This document shows positions 12,201 to 26,400 of a DNA stretch of 64,000 nucleotides, piece by piece. Position numbers and translations under genes: made by a program. The stretch is from Struthio camelus (Eukaryota > Chordata > Aves > Struthioniformes > Struthionidae): the NCBI RefSeq assembly GCF_040807025.1, contig NC_090942.1, positions 177,448,247-177,512,246 of the forward strand, read 5' to 3'. How positions within the stretch are numbered: position 1 is the stretch's first letter; every line of letters starts with the position of its first letter. Under the pieces are notes generated by a model. It made no database searches and was not told where the DNA came from. It saw only the letters and a program-made list of their open reading frames with translations.

Positions 12201-15200
12201 CGACTTAAAAGGTTTAACTTTTCCAGCTATATGGGCTATATAAGAGTTGTTTTCGTTTTAAGATTATATTCAGAAAAAGTGTACTTAATATTGTCTTTTC
12301 TACTTCCACACACACCTTTTCAGGGTTTTATGTGTTTTGACAAAGTAAAACTCCTTTCCCTCAAAAATTTTCAACCTTCTTTGCGTTTTAAGCTATTTTG
12401 GTGGTGGCAGCAAAATCAAGAGATGCTAAGTTCCTACAACCTTTTATTAAAAAAAACAGGCAGCCAGACAAAGGAGAGCTGCCTTATGAATAGAGTGCTC
12501 CACAGAATCAGATACTGTTTCACGAGCTCACCTACAACAACACACTGCAAAATTCACATGAGACATTATGAATACTTCAACTTCAGGAAAAGCCTTATTC
12601 CTAACCAGAAGTTCAACAGACACAACAGAAATCTATACAACATGTAAATTCTTAGGAAATCAAGGTTCATGAATTCCACTGCTCATAGATCTACTTGTTT
12701 TGTCAACGTTACAGTCATCAGCATTAATATGTATTAAAACTTGGATTCAACTTTTTAAACTGAACCAGGCTGCTGAGATGTCAGCTCAGCAACTTGCTCA
12801 CCAGTAAGTTTACTTAGTGTTTCTGCAGTCAGTAAAGAGGAAGTCTTTCTAGTATTCTCCATGTCAACTCATCTCATATTTAAGAATGGGAAGGATCCAG
12901 AGCGTAATACTTGGCTAAACACGTGGGTTAAGACATAGCCTAAAACAAGAAAAATAATGAGATCAGAGCACTCAAAAAAAACCCTTCCAAAATTAGTTAT
13001 AACTAAAGTTCTCATATGCTCTCAAAAGAATCTCCCTCTGAAGATCCAAATTTAAGTTCTATGGCCCATGTTAAGCAAAAGTCAAGCTACATTATCACAA
13101 TGGTGACTTCTGTGATCAAAAATTAGGAGTTGCAAAAAATATATATATATAAAATTCTAAAGGTTAGGGAGATCTGCAAAACTTAAATGAACTAGTTAGT
13201 TTAAATAAGCTTTTCCTCAACAAAATTATTCTTCTTAAACAAAGTGAAGAGCAGTGTTGCACACCAACTATTATATTTTTAGTGCGTTTCCTTGAGGAAA
13301 CTCAATTGCTGCAATATCATTTCTCCAAGTAATTTTAGCCCACTGACTAGCTTCAGTCACACTATTATCTTTAATATTATTATTTTACTAAGTTCCTGTA
13401 AGTTTTTTTTCAAAATTAGTGGTTACATAAAGGAGAAGGAGAGCTAAATTAGTCTCTCTCCTGCCTGAGGAAAACGACTTCAGTGTGAACTCTATCGTCA
13501 GCTGTCTCGAACAGTCTTCTTAAACACCAGTGAACAAACACACAGCTGGAACATGCTACTTGCTACCTCTTACATATGGAGTGAAAGACTGCACTGAAGT
13601 GTTATGGGTTGGAGAGATGCAAGAGAACTTATGGCAGTTGGTTGATAGAGATGTAGGATGCAAAACTGTAAAAATGTTTTGTTAATGTTGCAGGTTTTCT
13701 TCTTACATACTTGTTTTTTAAATTCATGAGCTGCTTTATGGGTGCGAATATCCTCTATAGCTCTGTTTCATCCTAAGAATCAGAATTTGTTTAGACAGAT
13801 TTTACAGAGTTAAGCGTAAGACCCAAAATAGCATCTCAGAGCAAGATCATGTTAATGGCTTACTAGTTATTTACTCAGTATAGAGTATAGAAATCAGATT
13901 GATGCATGTCTGTCTCAGACACTGACAGAGAGCCAACAGGGCAATGCAATGAATCGGAGACTAACCAAATGTAATTTCCAAAGAATTTCTTGCGATTCCA
14001 GTAAGCTCATCCTTACCCTTTTTACTGGGTAGGCTGCGTAAAGGTAAAACCTATAGTCAACATTTTTAGGCAACATCACCTCCTTTATGGGAAAAGTTAG
14101 AGGCTTGTGCTGTAACGCTAAACTAGACTTGATTTTATATTCTGAGATACAAGCATTTCTCTATGAGACTGTACGAATTATTCAAAAGAAACACCAAGAA
14201 ATACAGACTACCTCAAAAAAATCCCACCATATGTTCTTGGCATGAGTCAAAGGGAAGCTCCTTTATGTTTTTCCTTCAACAATAAATTGTAATGCCCTAG
14301 GGAGCCAGAGATCTTTGAAAGTTCAAGCTTTACAGCAGCTGAGAACAGAGCACATTGACTTTGCTTAGGTCTTGCTTAGTTCTTGCCAATGTTAACGACT
14401 GTTACTGTGATCAAAGTCTAACTTGGTGCATTCCAAACAAGATTACAGTTCTCCGGGCATGCTAAATAAGTTTATAGACTATAGTTTGCAGTTACGGTTT
14501 GAGTTAAGGAAGAAACCAAGCTGTGGTAGTTTTTTGTTTTTGTTTTTTTTTTGTGGCTGCCAACTTCAATTCTTGTGAAAAACACTGCTGTTAAATATGT
14601 ATACTTTGTATACTTCTGCACCTTAAGTATATCTATGTGCACAAGTATTTTTTTCTTTTGTGAACATCTGAGGCCAGTTACTTATTACTCTTAAATTGGC
14701 ACAGTCAAACAGCAATTTTGATTTTCAAAGGCTACTTCCCCCCTGCCTCTCCCCCCCCATCACTGTTTTTGATCATGGTCCAATGAGGTACAAGAATGCT
14801 GTTTCCATTTGAAGTGGCAGCTCAGATGCAGCACCTCAGACTGCCCAGTTCACAGCTTCCCTCACTTAGCTGAGCACCTAGTAGCTGGAGCTGTTGGATG
14901 ATATATGGATGTATTAAGCATATAAGAAAGGGCAAACAAGAAGAGTTACAGAATCAAAGTCAATATTTTCTCTGCTCCCAGAAATAGGTGACATAACAGA
15001 AAATATAAAATATACAGAGAGCTCTGTTCTTCTATGTCTTCCACAATAACTAGAAACTGAACCACTGTAAGTTAAACTTCACCTAATTTCACGTTCTCAA
15101 TAGCTTCTACAGAAGCAAAAGGAAAATAGAGATCTGAGCACTCCTAATTTTCCTCCTAAGAATTTGAAGCATCAAAAATAAAAGCTGTTATACTGCTCTA

Positions 15201-18200
15201 ACCCATAGCAAATACACAGGTATTTCAAGTGGCCATTTAACTTGCATTTATTTGGTTGGTTGAAGTGTTAGATTTATTTTGAACTATAGTGCAGTAACAT
15301 TTAAAGAAGTAAACTTCCTAAAGATACAGCCTACAAATCACATTTTGCTAAGTGGTAATGTATAAACCATGCTGAAATTCCCATCCCCAAAACATCAACC
15401 TCAAACGCAGAAGTGTTTCCATATGCCACAAGTACCACAAGACAAAGCTGGCTATACCATCTGAACTTTATAATAAAAAGTGATATGGAGAGTCATGTGT
15501 CAGCAGTCAGCAATACCTTGATGTTGCACAACATAATCTGTGAATTACTTATCACCATAACTATCTGAGTATTTGCTGTCCCCAAAAAGTCTAGGCTCTT
15601 AAGTCTCCTCTTCTGTTTTCCCAGAAATAGGCTTCTAACACCCTTGTGCCAGCATTAGCTCCTATGAGATCATAAGATAAGCTGGTTCGGGAAGTTGGTA
15701 GAAGACAGAAAATATTTTAGGTGACCTGAAAATCCAGACTAGATTGATTTCAGCTGCCAGACACACACAGCTGGCTAGAACTTCAAACACTATTACTCAT
15801 ACGGATATGAGTTAAACATTTCAAAGCCTTTATGACTGCAGAGACTGAGTATACACCATTCTCTAGATAGACTTCCTTGACTAAAGGCCAATTAGTCTTT
15901 TCAGAAGTACTTTACATGGTATAGTTCTCCATTTTCGTACTGTAGACTTGAGTTGCAATGAAGCATAGTTGCAAAGTAGTAGATGTGGATGTCAGTAATA
16001 CAAGAGCAGAATAAAATATCTTGCTACTCTCTTTATTATAGTCTTATATTTAAAAAGTCATTTATTTCAAGAATCAGCATAGGTATTATTTTATACCCGG
16101 AATAACTGTTCTCAGGCTATGACAGCAAGTGATTTAAACAATTTCTACTGTTTTATTTCTGTAACTGGCAACTTCACATTTTCCTCCTTCTCTCCCTCCC
16201 TCCCAGAACACTATGAAGTAACTTTTAATAAATGAAAGTGAGGGGATAGGATATAAAATTAGTTTTTTCTCCAACTCTGAATTCAAAAGAACTACTCGCT
16301 TTGAAGAAGACTGTGAACTTGGAAATCCCCCCTCATTGTACTGAAATGATCTCCTGTTTTCACAAAACTCCCACTCAGATTTTCTGATGTTATTTGAAAA
16401 TAGTCAGTTACTATGATTGTCCGGGAAGAAAGCAATCCAAGACAGTAAGACAAAAGAGTTACAGATCAATCTAACCCTGATCAGTATACAATTTAATTGC
16501 TATTTGTCCCCAGTTTTGCTATAATTTTCTTTCATTAATAATTGATATAAATTAGCTGTTTGTCTAGCATCCACAGACTGCTTTTTTTTTTATTATCTTT
16601 GAATAAAGTTCCTCCAAAAGCATATAAAAAAATTACGACTTGTGGTAGCATACGGTTTCAACAGTTCCTGAACTCTGGGGGAACAGAAAGAACAAAAAAA
16701 AACAAAAACCAAAAGCATATACTGCAGCGACAATATAAGGATAAGTTTAAAAGCTTGTGCAGTTCTGCAAAGAAATCATTTGTATTTTCCACATTTTCAA
16801 ACATCACAGATACTACAAACAAAAGTACATGCCCAGCAGAAGACCATGAAAGAATAAAGAAGATGCTTCCGCTGAAAGATCTTGAGTAGCTGGCAACTAT
16901 TCTAGCCTCATCAATAGCTGCCTTTCAGGAGTTAGCATAGAGAAAGGAGAAAGATATAGTCTAAAAAGGGAGCAGTCTGGCACATAAAGAAAGTTTTCCT
17001 TTTCGTTCCCAAGAGCACAGTCGTCTCTAGCAAAAGTATCAATGTTCAAAGAATTCTAGCTACAGCTGAAGTCTGAAAACTTGGCCTTATACCACTAGAT
17101 CTATCCAGCTTTATCTTAAAGATCTAGATCCTTTTTCGGCTGCTTTGGATAGGAAATACCTGTCATTTGAGAAAGTACAAGTTTCAGCAGCACAAATCGT
17201 ACACAAAAAGATTGTTTAAAAAAAAAAAAAAGCTTACATTCAACTGCCCTCATTCAAAATGGCACGTGAACCATGGGACCAGCATCAAGTTATCCTTGAA
17301 ATTGCCCGAGAATAACACCATGCTTCTCCAAAAGAACAATTCACAGACCTTACTGTTGACTAGCCTACAGTAAATTCTAAACAGACTTAGATTTTTTTAA
17401 CATGAGAATTCCTGTAGCACTTCATTTCTTCTACTCCAGCAGAAGAATAAGTCATGGAGCTACAGATTCCAGTAGTCTTAAAGAACTTTAATCAAATGTG
17501 GTCTAAAATTTGGCCCAATAGATTAAATTGAAGTTAACAATACTTTAGCTGCAAATCTGAAGAAAATTAGTTCAATAAAACCGCACAACTGTTCTTCAAA
17601 ATATAATCTTTGAAAGGACAAAAAGACTTCTCTATCGATAAAAAAAAACCATTAACTAGTTTGACCAAAAAAAAAAAAATCAGGGAACTTCATTAAAACA
17701 TCAAGTACTTTGATAAAAAAAATACTCGATTCTTATCCAGTCTGTAGCTTGCCTGCAAAAATTTTTGAATTTGTTACCAATAATTAAACAAAGTGGATGT
17801 GAACACAGCCTTTTTTTAAGCTAAGCAAATGAATCATAACTATCAAACCTGATAAGCTTCTTAAAGTATCTGTCAAGGCAGAATGTTTTGCAGCTGTCAG
17901 CTTCAATCCATTTGCTTAGCATTTTATCTTAATATTTCACCTAAATAGAGCACACAGTGATAAATACCACTGTAACTCTTCTCTTCCAGCAGTCACTAAT
18001 TGGAATGTCGACTTTGGTAGGCCAGTAATAATTTCCTGCCAAATATCTTTTAATAGCACTTTTCTTTAAGACATAAGAAATTAAAATATAGGTCTGATTA
18101 CAGACTATTCTAAAATAGAACTGACTCCTAATCAGATAAATTAATAAGATGGAGTACACATAAATTGGAAAGACAGAATCATTTTACTCACATTACTTCT

Positions 18201-19689
18201 AACCTTTTATTTCTAGGTAGACTCACTTTATTTCCAGGTTTGAAATACTGCATACATGCAACAGAAGTAAAAGCAAAAATACACTAGCATATTGTAAAAA
18301 TCAAGAATTCACTAAGATGATTAAAAAAAGAATCTGAAGTTTTAGTAAGATTGTCAGGAGCAATCAACAAGTAAAGGCTTTACTTACAGCCTTAAAGGCT
18401 GACTTATTAGATTATCTGCGTCATCTCAGAAATTAGAGCACAGAACAAATATTATCAGATGAGAGCCTGCCTGTATTCTTTCCTACTTTTAACCTTCCAC
18501 ACGTCAAAATTCCAGAAAATGTTACTTTCACCTCATGGTACTGTAGAACAATATGTGATGCCGTGTTTTGTATGGGGAAGAGGAAAGACAGCATCCTGAA
18601 AGCAGTTGCATTCGTTCTTAACCAGATGAGCACATCTGACTGCCACATATCCTACTTTCAGCATTCTGCCCTCACGCTATTGAGTTTAAGCAATATTTTC
18701 AGAAGAATTTGCATGGATATTAGTGCGCAGCACCTACCTGAGACACAAAAATCACCTAGAACGCTGGCTGTTCTTAGGTACCACCGAAGCCAAAATTGCA
18801 GGCCTATATGTTTTCTTAACTGTTAATTTTGCTGGACACCTAGAAAGGACTTTCTGCTTGGAAAGCCGTGGCACTTACTATCTTTAAGCAACTACCTAAG
18901 CCACTTTATCCAAAGGAAGGACTTCTGTGCAAAATGCCCTCAGTAGTCTAGGAAGAAAAAGGAACAAAACCCAATAAAGACATAGGAAGGCAGATACTTT
19001 CCTCTCCGGTGTTGTGAAAGGAACTTTCAGTTCCCAGGGAAGTCAGCCAGAAAATAATGGATATGCAAGACAAATGGGATCTTCTCTCTTGGTCTAAAGG
19101 TGCTACAACATTATCAAGTTGCCCTTCAGGACAACTTAATATCCTTGTATGACAAGCCTATAGCAATTTCAGCAACAAGTGCACACTGTGCATCACTCGC
19201 TTCCACATTTCACGAACAGCTATGCAGCAACATTCAAAATGTACAACTAGCAGGAACAAGACTAGGAGATTAGCTCATTCTAATCCTCAGTTACACTTCT
19301 TAGCATATTCAGACTTCACGTATTTTGTTTTGCTTAGAAAGAATTATGCTTTAGAGCAAACCAATTCCTCCCGCACAGAGGAAAAGGAGGTCTTGCTACC
19401 AACTCATTACAGCAGAAAGGTCTGCTTTACTTTCTTCTGGAGCGTGTAGAAGACGCGGCATAAACCATAAAAGAAAAGAAAAGCTTACCTACTGTACTGC
19501 AAAAAAATATGCAACAGATGATTCAATGGAGTCCAAGCCAAACAAAATAGGGCTCTTCTCTTTGCCAGAGTGCTAACAACAATCTAACCAAATTTGTTTC
19601 TGTGGAAGACTGAAGTCTAAATCAGAAATATGGCAAACTGCCTCTAAAGGACTGACTGGTTGGGTAACCTTAATATCCAGTTACCCCTT

Positions 19690-19780
19690 TAAACAAAAAA
19701 AAAAAAACCCAAAGTTTCCAAAAAAAAAAAAACACATACACACACCACACAATACACACTTAAGGAAAAAAAAAAAATCA
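19690..19780. repeat. A-rich and AC-rich low-complexity tract
   Basis: Three A runs of 12-14 alternate with short CACACA stretches. It is simple sequence in UCHL3 intron 6. Confidence 0.8.
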
Positions 19781-20403
19781 CTCCTCTAAAACTGCAAAGG
19801 TCAGTTATTCACCCAGTTTTCTCCAAGTCTAAATTTTCTTAACTTTCTCCTTAGCTTAATGAAAACAAACATGTCATACAGATCCTGTCATATGCCAAAG
19901 TGTATGTAATCCTTGAAGGTTTGTGCCCATATTTGATAACGGATGACAAAGCACAACACTGAGAACAGACTGATTTTACAGACAAAACAGTAATGTGTTT
20001 ATCCTACTAAGTACTGCACCATTTGCTTTCCTGAAACAAAACTTTTCAATCACTTATAACAATGTTTGTTCTGCTTGTACGATTACTATGGATCTTACAG
20101 TCCCAGCTATGAATTTGCAACACTGAAATCTCAGCTTTCATTAAAAATACTATTTCTGGCACTTTTATTGTAAAATAAAGCTTGAAAACATCATCTACAT
20201 TATACAAAAGATTAAAAAGCTTCAAGTGTTTTTCCTCCCCCAAGGCTACTTGATTTCAAGTTCTGATTTTTGACCAACAACTCAATACTGGACACAAAAC
20301 AATTATTTCCACTTCACTGTGCATCTTTACATATGACTGCTTGCTTTCATCATAGGTATATTGAGCTACAATTAATTAAATTTTTTTTTAAAAGAATGAA
20401 TAC

Positions 20404-20451
20404 CTCAGTCTGACCTTCATGGGCACTGGATTCATGAGTGACACGAATAGC
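20404..20451 (-). CDS. UCHL3: UCHL3 exon 6 (crossover-loop segment)
   Basis: This exon is 48 nt, 16 codons ([16 protein letters not shown]), phase 0 at both ends, with an ATTTCAG acceptor and a GTATTC donor. The segment corresponds to the flexible loop that crosses the active site in UCH enzymes. It is the last UCHL3 exon visible. The donor implies further exons at lower coordinates, and none was found before position 1. Confidence 0.93.
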
Positions 20452-23400
20452 CTGAAATTAAAACATATTTCAGTCAGACTTTAAATAAGAGATTTTAAAT
20501 GAATCACTACGCTCTTCATTTTACAAAAGTAACAGCTCTTGAAAAAAAATGAATCAAGAAATAACCTCCACTTCTAAAGATCTCAGGAGATCAATATTTC
20601 AATTTCATTCAATTCAAATAAAATATCTAACAGCTGGTAACTGAACTTTAACAAACAGACAACAGTACTAGCAAGTGTTTTTCTTATATTGTGTTACTAA
20701 GCAGGAACTCATATACACTTTAGGCAGAAGCTGTGATCAGACATCTCAGCAGAAGTGATAGACGCTAAATTTTAATCAAATCTCCACAGTTCCTGTTTAT
20801 TATCATATCCTTCAGCCACAAGTTACCATCCTTATTCCTGAAGGTTTCACAATAAGGTTAAATCAAACTAACACTTGAAGTCATCGCAATTTCCCTTTCG
20901 ACAGAGGATCATCACTACCATGAGGAGCTGTTCTCCATCCCTCTCCAAATGGTTCTGCCCCGTCCTTTGAGCCAGCATGAACGAACTACCTAACGACCCT
21001 CTCAGCTAGCTCACCTAATTTCTCAGTGGTGATATGTGTTTTTGTGAGAGGATTATAGTCAATATAATCAGTCAAATCAGCTCCCTGCGTGGCCAGAAGT
21101 GCTACAGCCAAAGCAAGTGAGATGATTAGAAGGCACAAACAGAAAGAAGCAGTAGACGGATCATCCTTTCAACAATGGCCTCCGATCAGCTCAAATTGAC
21201 TGTAAAACTGGATTCTGAACGAACCAAAGAGATTGTGCATACATTTCTCATCCACGTTACAGTAATTTTAAACTAAGCCAGTGAACTAATATGGATGAGG
21301 AACATTGACAAAATCCATTCTACTGACTGAGCAGTAATCCCTTAAATTATCAAAGTAATTTTTTTGCAGCAACAACTGTCTGATCACAGGCTCACACTTA
21401 AAGTTAAACTGATCAAACACTTGACCAGATTAAGTCCTAAAGACTGTATCTACTCATGCAAATAATTCTTATATGGTTTTAAACAAAAGTAAAAAGCATG
21501 ATACTAACTTCGTAAGTTTCTAGATATTTGGCCCTCTCTTCAGGAGTCATAGATAACGAATCTTCTAGGAACTTTTTCAATGAAGAATTAGTTTCTTAAA
21601 AAAAAAGACATAACATTAATAATTTTCTTATCTGTGCTTCATATCTTAATAAATTAGCTGAACATTACATAACAAAAGTTTTGATTCATGCTTTAACTCC
21701 AACATCATTCAAAGCTTACAGCATGCTTATATCCAACAAAAGATTTAAATATATAATCAGAACACAGGAGGCTTACTGCAACAGGAATTGCTATCTGCTG
21801 CATTATTCAACATTTTGAGTGCCTTAGTTTTTGGTTTAGTATGAAAGATTATTTTTATAATTATAGGCAGAAATGCTTTATGAGTAGAAATTGTCCTTTA
21901 CAAATGTTTACATTCAGAGAAATAGTACACAATCTATCCTACCCTCCATGCCTTCTCCACAATGTTAAGAAAGAAATTTACCAAAGTTCATTTTATCTCT
22001 GTTGTTCGCAATAGCATGAATTAGTCCAATTGTTCCACAAGCATTGTTGATGGTCTGCTTCATGAAATACACTGATGATTTGACATCTTGCCCCTTGGCT
22101 CTTATTCTCTCTTCTTCTTCTGTTCTGAAGGTTTCATACTAGATGGAAAGTTACACAGCATTTTGCTAATTAGATACCAATTGTTTACATCATTCAGCAA
22201 AAAAAAATAGGTATGCAAAAAAAAAAAAAGAGAAACCACACACAAAAATTAGCTCAAAACACTTAACAAGCGGTTCAACCAGTATATGTTGACTTACTTA
22301 ATTGAAAAGTTCTATATCATGTCTTAATGTCTTCTTGCTAGCCAGGGAACAATCATCCTTAATCCATCACTGAAATATGCATTTATCTAACATTTCAAGA
22401 AAGTTCAAAGTATTTCGTTGATCTGTCACCATCTCTCTTCAGTTCAACAAAAAATGTTTAAGGATAAAGGTTTCAAAGGTCTATCAAGCAAATCATAATA
22501 CTTCAGGTGTTTATCAATATGAAGCATTATTATAAGCTCCATCTCTTCACACTTCATTTTTTCCCCAGAGAGATAAAATAAGATTCATATAATGCTCATC
22601 GCCTGAAAACAGGCCTTCAAAAGCTTTATTTGTAAGGTCACGATTCTAGTAGTAACAGATAGAATTTATTTTGGTTGAGCAAGCTAAAATATTTAGTAAA
22701 ATTATCATTGACCAAGAAACTGGTGAAGAAAATCTGTCTGTGCAACAGGTTTTGTTGTTGTTTTGTTTTTAAGGTTTTCATCTCATCTAGAAAAGGATGA
22801 AAGAAAACTGTAAATGAGGGAAGAAGCCTTGGGAATAAGGCTCTTGCTTATTTTGTGAGGTTTCCTCTTTTCCTCACTAGGGGAATAACTAAGTTAAACC
22901 TGAAAGGACGCTGAGATACTAGCTGCACTAGTTAAATTTACTGGAAAACGATATGGCTAATACCATTTGCTTCTGGATTTGTTAAGATAAGTGCTTCAGA
23001 TCAGGTAGACTGAATTCAGTTTAGGTCCTTTGGTGCTGTTGTAAGAAATGACTCCTGAAATTAAGCATTCTGCTTTAAGAGAAGAACTTCATGAAAACAT
23101 TAGTAAACATAAAGAATATTCAACAGGCACTTAAACAGAACATCATTCATGTGCTTTATTGACAACAGACAGATTTAACTAGGAAGGATGAAAGATGTTG
23201 AAGTTTGTGAGCTGTGTAAAACCAGCATAAGACAGAAATAAGGAAGAGCGTGCTGCCTACAACCCCCAAAAGGTTAGTCTGACAACCAGTCTTCTTATTC
23301 TGCACTACGAAATGAAATTATATTCTCATTTTAAACACTGCCACCCTCTCAGTGTGCCTCACGGATTGATTTTTATCGGAGAAGACAGCAAACTTGTAAG

Positions 23401-26400
23401 TGCCAGACATCTGTTTTTGCCGATTATAGAACATTCCATTCTTTTAGCTACTGCAGGAATTCTATTTTCTGGAAATACTGACCTTCCCCCTTAACTGCCT
23501 GTTTAGCAGTAAAATAAAAGGAGTTTTCAACCATTTGTGCATCATGGTAATATCCAAGAATTAGAGAATATTCAAGCAGTACTTGCCCACAGAACCCACT
23601 GTAGCATATTAATTCTGCACAAATGTAGCTTTGCAGTTCCCCTTAATTTTAAAAATTAGGTAGGAATACAGGAGACAGGCCTCCAGAGTAGTAACTTGCC
23701 AACAGAGGCTAAAGTGCTGGAAACAGTTAGCTCAGCCTTGAGGTGGAGGAGTATATCCCAACTTCCATAAAGAATCTATGAAACACTATCCAGGAGTATG
23801 CCAAGAGAGCACATAACAAATTTGAACAGATTTGTTAGTATTACATTCAGAAATCTGTAAAGACTGCTAAGGATTTGTGAATCATAAAGATTCATGAATG
23901 GGAGATGCAAAAGGAAAAAAAAAAAAAAAGACAAATCTCATAGGGAAATCAAGGAAAGAGACTGTTCCAGACAATGCCATATTTCTTTCTCCTTTGCCTC
24001 GTTCTCTTCTACTAACTCTTTTCACAGAAAAAATACCAAAGTAGTTAGACTTTTGATACAAGCATGGCAAATCTGAAGTTTGCATGTAGAACATATCAAG
24101 GAACTCTTCTTGAGGAACTGTTAGAAACTTCTCTCAAACTCTACATACGTCAGTGACAAAGACAAACAAGGAATTTTTTTTCCAGCATTGTGGTTCCACA
24201 TCTACAGCTTGTCTGAATGTTCACATTAATAGCAAGTGCATTTATGACGTATCTTAACCACTTAGCTACAAGCTTGCAACAGTAATCTTACTTGGGGACT
24301 TTTAAAAAGCATGTTGGACAAAAGTGCGGGTTAAAGAGGGCAGCAAGAGCTGCCATTCACTCCTTGTCAACCGTAACGACCCCTACAGAAGAAAACAAAA
24401 AATGAGAAAAAGAGAGAGAGATTGACTGATTTTTGGGGAATACTGAAAATACGATTTTACACAGGAGTTGGACCAGATGACCTCTAGAGGTCTCTTCCAA
24501 CTTTAGTTATCCCATGATATGCATTTACAGGATCATGCCCAAAGTTCCCAACACATACAGCACTCATTCTCTCTAGAAGCTATGATGTAAACTAATCAAG
24601 TCATTAACCTTTAACTGGACAATGAGCATACAGATGATTTTTATTTTAATGAGAGCATCTAACCCTGAAAGTAAGTTCAAAGAAACTGATACATAGGAAG
24701 GACAGAAGAAAGGAGGTATTTCTAGACAGAAGAACAAAGACATGATAGGGGAACATTTACAAGGCAGCAAAATGAAGCGGTATGCTTTCATAAATGTAGG
24801 CATAGCCAAAAAATAGACAAATAATATGCCAACATACAAGCATAGTACGATGGACAGTATTGGAAGGGTGATGGAAGATGGGAAAAATACTCCACAAAAA
24901 TATTAAATAATGCTCAACTCAAAGTCTACACTGAGCAAAAATAGCTTAAGACCACAGGGGCTTAATGCAAAAGATTCAGCTCACACGCGCTCAGGGGAAG
25001 AGTTACTACATAGCTGATAGAAACACTTGTGTCCCTTACGTTGAAGGGTTAACATGCTAGAGGAAAATCTCAAATATTTTGTTAATTATCAAATCTGACT
25101 GATCAATGCAATATATGCCATTTCCCTCTGTCTCATGCTTCTACAGAATGAAACCAGGTAGATCCTCTGTAACAAAAGGGAGGCTGCTCTTTCCTCTGGG
25201 ATGCTGCTCCCTTCGCATGCTCCAAGGGAGCAAGTTTGCACAGACTGCATGATGTGGCAGGCAGAAGAAGAAAGGGATGGTCACAGAGGGAGCTCAGACT
25301 GCACAGCTCAAGCAGCCAGAGGCCAAAAAGTCAAAACACAGAAAATAGACGCAACCTTCAAAGGTGAGAGGAAAAAAAAAAAAAATTCCTGAAGACAAGA
25401 AAGAGCAGTTCAGAGTTTGCTTCAATTTAAAGCCATCAAGCTAGCCGAAATCAAGCGTGAGTGGGACCAACTTCATAGGTGTTTTGAACAAGCTAATGTA
25501 CAGAGGCTTAAAAAGGTCGTAACAGAAGAGGACTGACCTAGCCACTGTTAGTTCTCTCCACTCGTCCTTAGCATACCTCAAAAAGAACAAATGGTCTACA
25601 GAAGTAGGAAGTTGAGAAAAATTGACTTCAAACTTTTTGGCTGACTTTGGACCTTTCCACAATCATGTAAGACTTTTACAGGCTAAAAGATCAATAGGAA
25701 CTGCACATTTCAACCTATAGCCATCTAACTTTTGAAGAAGAGACGGGTATCTTCTTTATATAGAAATACATAACTACGCAGAATAAGCAGACTTAAAGAC
25801 TTAACTAAATTAAGTTATTTCAAATTCCTGCCTAACATATGGTAACTTATTTTTATTTCTTGAATGAGTATAAGCAGTCAGGAAGGTGGTGGGGGGAAGG
25901 GGCAGTAAAAAAAAAATTATATATATATATATACATACACACACACACACACACACAGTCTCGTCTTAGAAACATGCCCCATCTGTCCAAGAAGTAAAAG
26001 TCATACTGGTACTAATGACTGAACTAAAAACGGGCTGAAGTTTGGTCAGTGTGACAGTGCCAAAATTCAAAACTTCCTCATACTTTGCACATGCAAAGTA
26101 TGTGGCTTTCTACTAAAAGCAGCAAAAATGTTCAATTTCATAGTACATAATATTAAAAAGTCTTGAAATTGTTCATAAGAGAGAGGTATGAGCCATACTT
26201 TGCTTCTACATTAACTTTTAAAGTGTTTTAATTGGAGTGCAAAAAGCAATTGGGAATATACACACAAGGCTATCACAAGAAAGTGTTGAAGGAATTTTCT
26301 TTTTTAATTAAGAAGTCTCTGAATAAGGTTTCAGTCTCATTTTGATTCTATTACGACACTGAAGTACACGATTCAAAGTTTTCACTCCCACTTCATTTAC

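Larger units (their letters stand above)
1..20403 (-). other. UCHL3: UCHL3 intron 6 (partial, open at left edge)
   Basis: AT-rich DNA with CR1 fragments at 13-159 and about 8985-9245 and simple repeats. It was searched on the minus strand for the expected final exons (segments like [20 protein letters not shown] and the FNAIALSAA end); none was found. A CpG-richer patch lies at about 7490-7680. No other gene is supported. Confidence 0.7.

Noticed and set aside
12069-12647. 192-codon plus-strand frame
   Set aside because: No recognisable motif, no splice or homology support, composition like the surrounding intron; it is probably a chance frame.
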